Source of the DNA: Actinoplanes sp. DH11
GTDB lineage: Bacteria; Actinomycetota; Actinomycetes; Mycobacteriales; Micromonosporaceae
Length of the DNA: 64,000 nt
Reading direction: 5' to 3'
NCBI RefSeq assembly: GCF_020873875.1
Contig: NZ_JAHWGU010000003.1
Location: forward strand, 248,001 to 312,000
Positions 41,704 to 49,237 of this stretch are shown here, piece by piece. The translations under genes and the position numbers were made by a program. Positions within the stretch are counted from its first letter, which is position 1. Every line of letters starts with the position of its first letter. The notes under the pieces were generated by a model, which did no database searches, had not been told where the DNA came from, and worked only from the letters and a program-made list of their open reading frames with translations.

Positions 41704-42801
41704 ATGAACCCTACCCAGGACACGAACAACCCTGCCCCGGAACCCCGCCGCGACACGGACGGCTCGGCAGCTGCACTCGCTGGTCTGCTGAGCAACGGCA
41801 GCCGTTTCCGCGCCCACATCGCCTCGGCGATGAGCACGGCAGTCTTCCCGGCCACCGTGCGGGACGAGACCGCGCAGCCGGTTCCGGCGTACGCACCGAT
41901 CACGGTGCCTGGCTGGTGCCAGCAGTGCGGCAACGTGCTGCCGTGGGTCTACACGTGGGACGAGCCGCTGTGCCCGGACTGCGTGCCGGCTACCTCGGTG
42001 CCTGCGCAGCAGGCTAAGCCGCAGACGTTCGATGTCTGCGGCTCGTGCGAGGCGATGTTCGGTGTTGCGTCGGCTCAGCCGACCTGCGCCGTCTGCGCGA
42101 CGGTGGCTGAGGTGCTGCGGTCAGCGGCGCTGTACCTGGAACGGCACGGCTGGATCCAGGGCGGCTACTACGACGCCACCGAGGGCGTGTTCACGCCTCC
42201 GGCCTGTCTGGTCGGTGCTATCGGTATGGCCTGCTACGGCGGCCCGGTCGACGCTCCGGCGCAACACTTCGATGACCCCGCGTTCGTTGACTTCGAGGCG
42301 GCTGTGTTGCACCTGGACCGGTTCCTGCTGGTCGAGGACGGCTCGGAATCCTACGACTTCAACGACGCCAAAGGCCGCGCTCTGGCCGACGTCACCCGCG
42401 TCCTGCGCAAGGCGGCGGCCACGCCGGAACACGAGCTGCTCGACGCTCTGCGAGCCATCGATGAGATGAACGAGCAGCTGGCCGCATCAGGTGTCACCAC
42501 TGAACAAGTTCTTCGCCTGATCAGCGGTGAAGCCGCACCTACCCAGCACGACGGCAAGCAGCACCCGTGGGGAACCAAGGCCGGTTGTTCGGCCTGCGAA
42601 GCATGGTGCTTCTGCCACCTGTTCTCGGATGGGTCCGCGTGTGTGCGGTGCGCATCGGATGCGGGAACGACCTGCCTGTTCTGCGGTGCTCCGGGTGGCT
42701 ACCCGTACTGCCGCACCTCGTACAGCGGCGGACCGTCCTGTGCGGACGTCGTCGCAGCCGAGGACGCCGAAACGGCGGCTCAGGACGGTGACGACCGATG
42801 A
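41704..42801 (+). CDS. DUF6197-like protein with multiple zinc-ribbon CxxC motifs
   Basis: A 365-aa protein from ATG 41704, with GGAAGGAG upstream. CxxC pairs occur at PGWCQQCGN, EPLCPDCVP, FDVCGSCEA and PTCAVCA (about residues 70-125), then a DUF6197-like domain (EVLRSAALYLERHGWIQGGYYD ... PACLVGAIGMACYGG, about 130-250), then another Cys-rich C-terminus (GCSACEAWCFCHLF, CVRCAS, TCLFCGAPGGYPYC). DUF6197 is frequent in actinobacterial plasmids and phages with no known function. The zinc ribbons suggest nucleic-acid or protein binding. Confidence 0.65.
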   Translation: MNPTQDTNNPAPEPRRDTDGSAAALAGLLSNGSRFRAHIASAMSTAVFPATVRDETAQPVPAYAPITVPGWCQQCGNVLPWVYTWDEPLCPDCVPATSVPAQQAKPQTFDVCGSCEAMFGVASAQPTCAVCATVAEVLRSAALYLERHGWIQGGYYDATEGVFTPPACLVGAIGMACYGGPVDAPAQHFDDPAFVDFEAAVLHLDRFLLVEDGSESYDFNDAKGRALADVTRVLRKAAATPEHELLDALRAIDEMNEQLAASGVTTEQVLRLISGEAAPTQHDGKQHPWGTKAGCSACEAWCFCHLFSDGSACVRCASDAGTTCLFCGAPGGYPYCRTSYSGGPSCADVVAAEDAETAAQDGDDR

Positions 42802-43094
42802 ACAAGAACACCGTCAAGTCTGGCTTGACGCGCAAGCGTCGGACCCGTGGCCGGCACAACTGGTTGTGGATGGCGTTCGCCGTGCTGGTGCGGTTCGCCT
42901 CGGGTCGTCCGCTGGATGGCCGCAGGCATTCCAACTGCACGTTCTGGGCTGCGGGTAACCGCCGTCTCGGACGCCCGGCGTACCTGTTCACCTGGCGGTG
43001 GTGGGCGCTGGCTGCTGGCTGGCAGCGTGCCGGTCTGCGGCTGACCGCTGTCGCGGTCGTCGTGCTCGCCGTGGCGGGGGTGGTCGGATCATGA
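42798..43094 (+). CDS. Small basic membrane protein of transfer region
   Basis: A 98-aa protein, ATG 42798 overlapping the previous stop (ATGA). Very basic N-terminus (MNKNTVKSGLTRKRRTRGRHN), Trp-rich middle and a C-terminal helix (LTAVAVVVLAVAGVVGS). Not recognised; conserved position within overlapping operon supports it as real. Confidence 0.6.
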   Translation: MNKNTVKSGLTRKRRTRGRHNWLWMAFAVLVRFASGRPLDGRRHSNCTFWAAGNRRLGRPAYLFTWRWWALAAGWQRAGLRLTAVAVVVLAVAGVVGS

Positions 43095-43750
43095 CTTCCC
43101 GTCCGCGTAAGCGTGCCCGGCGGCACGTCGAAACCGCTCAGTTCGACGCGTTCGCGCGTCGCATCATCCGCGCCTACGGCCGTCGCGTCGCCGCCGGTGA
43201 CGTCGAAGCCCTGGCCTCGATGGTCACGTTGTCTGCCGAGGTGGACGCGATGCTGCGTCTGGCCGTGGCCGGTCTGCGTGCCAAGCCCTACTCCTACTCC
43301 TGGGACGAGATCGCCCGCCGTCTTGGCGTGTCCAAGCAGGCCGCGCAACAGCGCTACGGCGACTCCTCCACTTCTTCCCGTCACGCCCTCGACATCCGGC
43401 TCCGGCAAGCGGGTCTCGGCGTGACCGTGGCGACCCTCGTGCAGGTGTTCGCCGATCACCATCCCGGTAGCCCGGCGGCATCACGCTGCCCCGGCTGCGG
43501 CTACCCGTACCCCGACAAGGTCTTGGACTGTCCCACGAACGCCACCGTGCGTCCGCTGCTGCTGCGGCGGCGTGGAGAAGACCGGGACGCGGTCGCCCGA
43601 CTGACCCCTGACCAACACGCTGACCTGCTCAGCCAGCACCACGCTCGCGCCTCGCGAGCAGCGGTTCGGCAGGCAGCCTCACACGCGCCGGACCCGAACC
43701 GTCCCGCACTACCCCTGTTCACCCTGAACGGAACGGAGACGGCGCCATGA
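43091..43750 (+). CDS. HTH DNA-binding protein
   Basis: A 219-aa protein, ATG 43091 in the stop of the previous gene (ATGA). A basic start (MTSRPRKRARRHVETAQFDAF) precedes the helix-turn-helix SWDEIARRLGVSKQAAQQRYG (about 82-102), then a zinc-knuckle-like CPGCGYPYP and a basic helical tail. Likely binds element DNA; may be a regulator of transfer or replication. Confidence 0.7.
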   Translation: MTSRPRKRARRHVETAQFDAFARRIIRAYGRRVAAGDVEALASMVTLSAEVDAMLRLAVAGLRAKPYSYSWDEIARRLGVSKQAAQQRYGDSSTSSRHALDIRLRQAGLGVTVATLVQVFADHHPGSPAASRCPGCGYPYPDKVLDCPTNATVRPLLLRRRGEDRDAVARLTPDQHADLLSQHHARASRAAVRQAASHAPDPNRPALPLFTLNGTETAP

Positions 43751-44031
43751 CCACTGACAACCGACCCAACCCCAACCCCAACGGAGCGACCGGCAACGAC
43801 GCGGGATCGCACCTCTACCACTACTTCGTCTCGTTCAACCACAACACCGGCGGCAACATCAGCTTCGCCAACGCCGAGATCTCGCTGCTGCAGCCGATCC
43901 GCCGCTACGAGCAAGTTGTCATGCTGCAGAACTACTACCAGCGGGAACTTGGCTTCGCCAACGCCCTCATCCTGGGCTACACCCTGATGCGCACCGAGCC
44001 GGTGGCCGCGCCTTCGCAGAAGCCGGCATGA
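43747..44031 (+). CDS. Small conserved-looking protein of transfer operon
   Basis: A 94-aa protein, ATG 43747 overlapping the previous stop. Asn-rich start (TTDNRPNPNPNGATGND) then a compact domain with HLYHYFVSFNHNTGGNISFANAEISLLQP and RRYEQVVMLQNYYQRELGFANALILGYTLM. No membrane helix. Not recognised; the pattern suggests a small alpha/beta fold. Confidence 0.6.
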   Translation: MTTDNRPNPNPNGATGNDAGSHLYHYFVSFNHNTGGNISFANAEISLLQPIRRYEQVVMLQNYYQRELGFANALILGYTLMRTEPVAAPSQKPA

Positions 44032-45026
44032 CGGCCCGTACCACCGGACGCGCCTGGGCGTATGCCGGTGCCATGCTCGGCGGCGCGGTGTCGATCGCCG
44101 CGAACGTCGCTCACTCCTTCATCCAACCCCAGGAAGACACCACGGCGAACTGGACACCCGAACCGGGTGCCGTCGTCGGCGCGGTCGTCTGGCCGGTCTT
44201 CCTGTTCGTCGCCGTCGAAATCCTGGCCCGCGTGGCCTGGCCCGACGGCCGTATCTGGCAGCTCATCCGCTGGGCCGGGCTCCTGCCCGTGGCCATCGTG
44301 GCTGCCCTGGTGTCCTACCGGCACCTGTCCGGTCTCCTCGACCACTACGGCGAGGAAACCCTCGTGTGCATCCTCGGCCCGCTCGCAGTCGACGGGCTGA
44401 TGGTCATGGCTACCGGCGCCATCCTGGCGACCGGCAACCAGCCGCACACCCCAGTCCAGCCCGCACGGGCTGACGACACCACCGGTGCCGTCACCCCCGA
44501 ACCGCCGGCCGCGCCCGCCCTCCTGGGCGTGCCGCGCCCGGCCGACGACACGCAAGCCGCCACCCTTGCTCCGGTAGCTCCGGAGACGGCGCGTCCCGCA
44601 CGGCCGGTCGACATCCCCAACCCGGATGTCGTAGCCGCCCGGATCACCCGAACCGAACGGCCCCGCCCGCACCGACCGGCAACCGAACCTCGGCCGACTG
44701 CCGCGACCGATCGCCGCCCGCACACCTCCGACACCAGCACAGACAACCTGGCCCGTCCCGCCGCCGACATCTCTGTCACCGAGCCGGACCGGACCCAGCT
44801 ACGTCTGCCGTTGGTGCCCGAACACGTGCTGCGCCGCGCCGATCAGATCGCCCAGCAGTATCAGGCCGACAACGGAACCCCGATCACCGCCGGGCAACTG
44901 GCCGCACGACTGAAGGTGAACTCGGACCAGGCCGCCGAAGCACTGGCAGCGCTACGCGCTGACCACGGCCCGACCCGTACCGAACACGCCGTCAACGGCA
45001 GCCGCCCCAGCAAGGCGACCCGGTGA
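44028..45026 (+). CDS. SpdA/DUF2637-like membrane protein with C-terminal helix-turn-helix-like region
   Basis: A 332-aa protein, ATG 44028 overlapping the previous stop. The first 130 residues hold four helices (AYAGAMLGGAVSIAANVAHSFI; GAVVGAVVWPVFLFVAVEILARVAW; LIRWAGLLPVAIVAALVSYRHL; CILGPLAVDGLMVMATGAILA), the DUF2637 pattern common in AICE spread proteins. A Pro/Thr-rich linker (about 135-250) ends in HVLRRADQIAQQYQADNGTPITAGQLAARLKVNSDQAAEALAAL, a DNA-binding-like tail. Confidence 0.8.
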   Translation: MTARTTGRAWAYAGAMLGGAVSIAANVAHSFIQPQEDTTANWTPEPGAVVGAVVWPVFLFVAVEILARVAWPDGRIWQLIRWAGLLPVAIVAALVSYRHLSGLLDHYGEETLVCILGPLAVDGLMVMATGAILATGNQPHTPVQPARADDTTGAVTPEPPAAPALLGVPRPADDTQAATLAPVAPETARPARPVDIPNPDVVAARITRTERPRPHRPATEPRPTAATDRRPHTSDTSTDNLARPAADISVTEPDRTQLRLPLVPEHVLRRADQIAQQYQADNGTPITAGQLAARLKVNSDQAAEALAALRADHGPTRTEHAVNGSRPSKATR

Positions 45027-45892
45027 CCGTCTCCACGTTGAGCGTCGCACCCGCAGCAACCGCTGCGGGTGCGGTCCCCTGCGCTGAGCCGACCCTGTTC
45101 TACCTCGGCACCCACCAGCCACACTGGCTCGCCGCCCTCGGTGTGCCGCTGTTCGTCTCCGACCGACGCCTGCGCCGTTACCGGCGCCTACCGGTCGCTG
45201 CCGCACCGTGGGCGCTGGACTCCGGCGGATTCACCGAACTCAGCCAGTACGGCACCTGGGACACCGGCCCCGCCCCGGCCGTCTACGCCAACCGGGTGCG
45301 CCGCTACCGTGACGAGATCGGCCACCTGGCCTGGGCAGCCCCGCAGGACTGGATGTGTGAGCCGGCCATCCTCGCCAAGACCGGCCTGACCGTCGCCGAG
45401 CACCAAGACCGCACCATCACCAACTACGAACGGCTACGCGACCTCGCACCCGATCTGCCGTTCGTGCCCGTGGTGCAAGGCTGGACACCCGGCGACTACC
45501 TACGCTGCGTCGACCGCTACCAGCGCGCCGGTATCGACCTCACCCGCATGCCACTGGTCGGAGTCGGCTCGGTATGCCGGCGACAGTCCACCGTCCAGGT
45601 CGGCGACATCCTCACCGCACTGCACCAGGCCGGACTCACCCGGCTGCACGGGTTCGGCTTCAAAACCCTCGGCCTGGCCCGGCACGGGCATCTACTCGCC
45701 TCGGCCGACTCGATGGCCTGGAGCGCCCAAGCCCGACGAGAACCCGCCCTGCCCGGATGTCACGGACACCGCAACTGCGCGAACTGCGCCCGCTACGCAC
45801 TCGCCTGGCGCACCCGACTCATCACCAAAGTCGCGGCAGCCTCCCGCCAGCCCGCCCTGTTCGACATCGGCCCCGCCTGGTGGTCTGCGTGA
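45023..45892 (+). CDS. TGT-like / DpdA-family deazapurine protein
   Basis: A 289-aa protein, GTG 45023 overlapping the previous stop (GTGA). It shows tRNA-guanine transglycosylase-like motifs: WALDSGGFTELSQYG (substrate-binding Asp-Ser-Gly-Gly), FVPVVQGWTPGDYLRCVDRY, LVGVGSVCRRQ and LHGFGFKTLGL, and a Cys/His cluster CHGHRNCANC near the end resembling a zinc site. DpdA proteins insert 7-deazaguanines into DNA; no partner genes (dpdB, que genes) are in the element, so activity would depend on host preQ0 or differ. It sits directly before the replication initiator, overlapping it, which suggests a link to element DNA. Confidence 0.72.
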   Translation: MTVSTLSVAPAATAAGAVPCAEPTLFYLGTHQPHWLAALGVPLFVSDRRLRRYRRLPVAAAPWALDSGGFTELSQYGTWDTGPAPAVYANRVRRYRDEIGHLAWAAPQDWMCEPAILAKTGLTVAEHQDRTITNYERLRDLAPDLPFVPVVQGWTPGDYLRCVDRYQRAGIDLTRMPLVGVGSVCRRQSTVQVGDILTALHQAGLTRLHGFGFKTLGLARHGHLLASADSMAWSAQARREPALPGCHGHRNCANCARYALAWRTRLITKVAAASRQPALFDIGPAWWSA

Positions 45893-47601
45893 CCACCACC
45901 CAACTCACAGTCCCGGTCTGGTTCCGGCAATCGACCGACCTGCGGCAGCAGGCCATCGCCCGTGCCGCCCGCGACGACTACCCCGCGTGGCTCGCCCACG
46001 TGCGGCCCGCCGCCGCGTGTACCCGCCCGGTGCGGCTCGCCGGAACCCTCGCCACCGTCGAAGCCACCACCGGCCGCATCCTCGCCGAACGGGCGACGGC
46101 GGACATGCCGGACGGGGTCATCTACAAGCCGTGCGGCAACCGCCGCGACGCCGTCTGCCCGGCCTGCTCCGAACGCTACAAACGCGACGCCTACCAGGTG
46201 ATCCGGTCCGGGCTGGTCGGCGGCAAAGGCGTGCCGGAACAGGTCGCGCATCACCCGGCGGTGTTCCCGACCTTCACCGCACCCAGCTTCGGTGAGGTCC
46301 ACACCCGCCACGTCCGGCGGCACACCTGCACCCGGCGCACCGACTGTGACTGCCGCCCCGAGCCGTGCCACGGCCGCCGCGACCTGACCGTCTGCCCGCA
46401 CGGCGTGAAACTGGCCTGCTTCGCCCGCCACGACACCACCGATCGGTGCCTGGGTTCGCCACTGTGCCTGGACTGCTACGACTACCGGGCACAAGCCGTC
46501 TGGAACCTGTACGCCGGTGAGCTGTGGCGGCGCACCACCATCGCCGTCAACCGCCACATCCGCCAGCTGGCGAAACGACGCGGCGTCGCCGAAGTGCCGG
46601 TGTTCTCGCCGAAGACCGGCAAGGTGCGCCACGTGCTGCCGCTGCGGCTGTCGTTCGGCAAAGCCGCCGAAATGCAGCGACGCGGCGTCGCGCACTTCCA
46701 CGCCATCGTGCGCCTAGACGGCTTCGACCCCGAACAACCCGACGCCGTCATACCGCCACCGGCCGAGCTGGACGCCGCCGACCTGGTCGACGCCATCGAC
46801 CACGCCGCCCGCACCGTCATGTTCACCAGCGACCCGCATCCGGCCCGGCCCGAGGGCTGGCCCATCGCCTGGGGCGAGCAGATCCTGACGAAGGTCATCA
46901 CCATCGCGGGGCTCGGTGAGGTCACCGACGCCCAGGTCGCCGCCTACCTCGCCAAGTACGCCACCAAGTCGACCGAGGTCACCGGGCACGCCTCCACCCG
47001 CCTGACCGAACAGACCATCGACCTGTACGCGGATGCGGACGGCACCCACACCGAACGACTCATCGACGCCTGCTGGCGACTCGGCAACTTCCGCACCAGT
47101 CCCGAACCGCCTGCACCGCTCGGCCCGAGCAGCCGCGGTGGGCCCGCCCCGGTCCGGCCGTTCGGGGAGCTGCGCACCGATCCCGGCTGCGGCGGCTGCA
47201 CCCGCTACCGGACCTGCCCCACCTGCGCCGCCGAACAGATCGCCGCCGCCGACGCAGCCCGCCAGGAGCCGGCCGGGCCACCGGCCAGCCCATACCTCAA
47301 GCTGCGCCGATGGGCACACATGCTCGGATTCGGCGGCCACTTCCTCACCAAAAGCCGCCGCTACTCCATCACCTTCGCCCTGCTCCGCGACCAACGCGTC
47401 GCGTTCCGCCGCACCCAGACGGCCGGACCAGAGCACACCGAACCCAGCGGCCAGCCGACGACGCTGGTCGTCAACTTCCTGCAATTCGTCGGCGCCGGAT
47501 GGCGCACCCCCGCAGACGCCATGCTCGCCAACACCTCCGCCGCGATGGCACGAGAACACCAGAACGCCGCCAGGCACCACCTGAGCACCCTGGCCGCGTG
47601 A
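45889..47601 (+). CDS. repSA: RepSA-type rolling-circle replication initiator
   Basis: A 570-aa protein from GTG 45889 (overlaps previous stop, GTGA). Cys-rich zinc-like segments near residues 80-190 (CGNRRDAVCPACSERYKRDAY; CTRRTDCDCRPEPCHG; CLDCYDYRAQAVWNLYAGELW) are characteristic of RepSA, followed by the HUH-type motif GVAHFHAIVRLDG (about 268-280) and the Tyr-containing VAAYLAKYATKSTE (about 350). It would nick the element's double-strand origin for replication of the excised form. Confidence 0.92.
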   Translation: MTTTQLTVPVWFRQSTDLRQQAIARAARDDYPAWLAHVRPAAACTRPVRLAGTLATVEATTGRILAERATADMPDGVIYKPCGNRRDAVCPACSERYKRDAYQVIRSGLVGGKGVPEQVAHHPAVFPTFTAPSFGEVHTRHVRRHTCTRRTDCDCRPEPCHGRRDLTVCPHGVKLACFARHDTTDRCLGSPLCLDCYDYRAQAVWNLYAGELWRRTTIAVNRHIRQLAKRRGVAEVPVFSPKTGKVRHVLPLRLSFGKAAEMQRRGVAHFHAIVRLDGFDPEQPDAVIPPPAELDAADLVDAIDHAARTVMFTSDPHPARPEGWPIAWGEQILTKVITIAGLGEVTDAQVAAYLAKYATKSTEVTGHASTRLTEQTIDLYADADGTHTERLIDACWRLGNFRTSPEPPAPLGPSSRGGPAPVRPFGELRTDPGCGGCTRYRTCPTCAAEQIAAADAARQEPAGPPASPYLKLRRWAHMLGFGGHFLTKSRRYSITFALLRDQRVAFRRTQTAGPEHTEPSGQPTTLVVNFLQFVGAGWRTPADAMLANTSAAMAREHQNAARHHLSTLAA

Positions 47602-47653
47602 ACGGCCGCCGACCGTCAAGCCCACCTTGACGACGAATCGACGGAGAGGACCG

Positions 47654-47842
47654 ATGGCAACACCTGGACAGCAACCGCGATGGACGGTCTCCGACGTGGC
47701 CGTCTACCTCGGCGTGCCCGTAGAAACCCTCTACACCTGGCGCAAACGCCACTACGGCCCGCCAGCCGCCCGCATCGGCCGGCACCTGCGCTACGACCCC
47801 GACACGGTCCGCGCCTGGTTCCACGACCAAGAGGCGGCGTAG
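47654..47842 (+). CDS. xis: Excisionase-like HTH protein
   Basis: A 62-aa protein from ATG 47654, GGAGAGG upstream. WTVSDVAVYLGVPVETLYTWRKRHYGPPAARIGRHLRYDPDTVRAWF is a MerR-like winged HTH typical of AICE Xis. It ends 2 bp before the integrase start, the usual xis-int arrangement. It directs excision by bending att DNA. Confidence 0.9.
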   Translation: MATPGQQPRWTVSDVAVYLGVPVETLYTWRKRHYGPPAARIGRHLRYDPDTVRAWFHDQEAA

Positions 47843-47844
47843 CC

Positions 47845-49143
47845 ATGGGCCACATCGAGGACCGCTGGTTCAAAGACGTTCCCGGACCGAACGGCAAGAA
47901 GTGCCGGGAGAAGACCGACCGGCACGGCGTGGGCCTGCGCTATCGGGTTCGCTACATCGCGCCGGACGGCAAGGAACGCAACAGCTCGTTCCCGGACCGC
48001 CAGAAGCGCGAGGCTGAGGCGTTCCTTGCCAGTGTCGAGGCGGACAAGAACCGTGGTCACTACCTGGACCCGCAGCGTGGGAAGAAGCCCTTTGACGAAT
48101 TGGCGTTGGCGTACGTCCGCAACAGCAGGTTCGACGAATCGACGCGCACGTCTGTGGAGAGCCGGGTGCGGCTGCACGTCATCCCGTTCTTTGGCCGCCG
48201 TGCCGTCAACACCGTCTACCCGGGAACGCTGCGGGAGTGGGACACCTGGCTCATCGGCAAAGGCTTGTCGGTGAACACCCGGGTCGTGCTGTTCGCCCAC
48301 GTGAGCGGGATTCTGACTGCTGCTGTCGATGACGGCCGGATAGCGAAGAACCCGTGCTCCGCCAAGTCCGTCACGATCCCGAAGCCGCAGGTCTCGAAGG
48401 TCGTGCCGTGGCTCCCGGCGACGGTCGCGGCTGTTCGTGCCGCGATGCCGGCGCGCTACCAGGTGTATGTGGACCTCGCTGCGGGCTGCGGCACGCGGGA
48501 GGGCGAGACGTTCGGGATCTCGCCGGAGGATTTCGACGCCGAGTGGCTGACCATCCGGCGGCAGGTCAAGCGGGTCGGTTCCCGGCTGGTTTTCGGATCG
48601 CCGAAGAACGACCGGGAACGGAAGACGCCGCTGTCGGGGTCGGTGGCGCGATCCGTGAGAGCCCACCTGGCGGCGTTCCCCGCTGTCTCGGTGACACTGC
48701 CGTGGGAGGACCCGGAGCGGGGCAAGATGGTGACGGTGCCGCTGATCCTGACGACCGGCAAGGGCACGCCGCTGCGGCAGCAGACGTTCGACGGCTGCGC
48801 CTGGAAACCAGGGCTGGCGGCGGCGGGCGTGCCGGCGGTGCGCGGTAACGGAACGCACGCGTTGCGTCATCTGTTCGCCTCGCAGCTGCTGGCCCAGGGT
48901 GTCAGTGTCCGCGACCTGGCGGAGTGGATGGGGCACGCTGACCCCGCGTTCACCTTGCGGGTCTACGGGCACCTGATGCCGGACAGCCCGGGCCGGGCGC
49001 GCGGCGCCATCGATGCGCTCCTCGCCGACCTGGATGACCACCACGGCCCCACGACGGCCCCAGAGCTGCAACGGCGAGAGGAACTGTCGACCGGGCCAGG
49101 CCCAGCGCAGGGTGGTAGCGCACCGGGCCTGGAGGGCATATGA
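47845..49143 (+). CDS. int: Tyrosine recombinase/integrase
   Basis: A 432-aa integrase from ATG 47845. SAM-like N-terminal domain (about 75-180: FDELALAYVRNSRFDESTRTSVESRVRLHV) and catalytic domain with Arg in LAAGCGTREGETFGI, HALRHLFASQLL (His-x-x-Arg), GHADPAFTLRVYGHL (His and nucleophilic Tyr). Its stop (49141-49143) is immediately followed by attR. It mediates site-specific integration, here into the 3' end of a protein-coding gene. Confidence 0.95.
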   Translation: MGHIEDRWFKDVPGPNGKKCREKTDRHGVGLRYRVRYIAPDGKERNSSFPDRQKREAEAFLASVEADKNRGHYLDPQRGKKPFDELALAYVRNSRFDESTRTSVESRVRLHVIPFFGRRAVNTVYPGTLREWDTWLIGKGLSVNTRVVLFAHVSGILTAAVDDGRIAKNPCSAKSVTIPKPQVSKVVPWLPATVAAVRAAMPARYQVYVDLAAGCGTREGETFGISPEDFDAEWLTIRRQVKRVGSRLVFGSPKNDRERKTPLSGSVARSVRAHLAAFPAVSVTLPWEDPERGKMVTVPLILTTGKGTPLRQQTFDGCAWKPGLAAAGVPAVRGNGTHALRHLFASQLLAQGVSVRDLAEWMGHADPAFTLRVYGHLMPDSPGRARGAIDALLADLDDHHGPTTAPELQRREELSTGPGPAQGGSAPGLEGI

Positions 49144-49237
49144 GCTGGTCAGGGTTGGCGGATGGTGGGGCGGGGCGGGGTGCGCATGCCGTCGCCGATG
49201 AAGAAGCTGGGGTGCGGGGGCTGGTTGTAGGCGGTGT
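49144..49237. repeat. attR, right 94-bp copy inside the lyase gene
   Basis: Covers the last 29 codons and stop of the lyase-containing gene on the minus strand. The repeat begins at the base following the integrase stop and ends at 49237, where lyase-specific sequence continues. Together with attL it defines the element ends. Confidence 0.9.

Larger units (their letters stand above)
30475..49237 (+). mobile_element. Integrated AICE (pSAM2-like integrative and conjugative element), about 18.7 kb
   Basis: Bounded by a 94-bp direct repeat (30475-30568 and 49144-49237). It contains the expected AICE set: tyrosine integrase adjoining attR, Xis-like HTH protein, RepSA-type initiator, FtsK/TraB-type DNA translocase, Spd-like membrane proteins, SSB and an XRE-TPR regulator. 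Transfer/replication genes (38.0-49.1 kb) run left to right with many overlapping start/stop codons. The left third (30.6-37.8 kb) holds an IS remnant, A/T-rich defence-like cargo, a GNAT enzyme and the regulator on the opposite strand. The target is the 3' end of a protein-coding gene. Confidence 0.92.
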
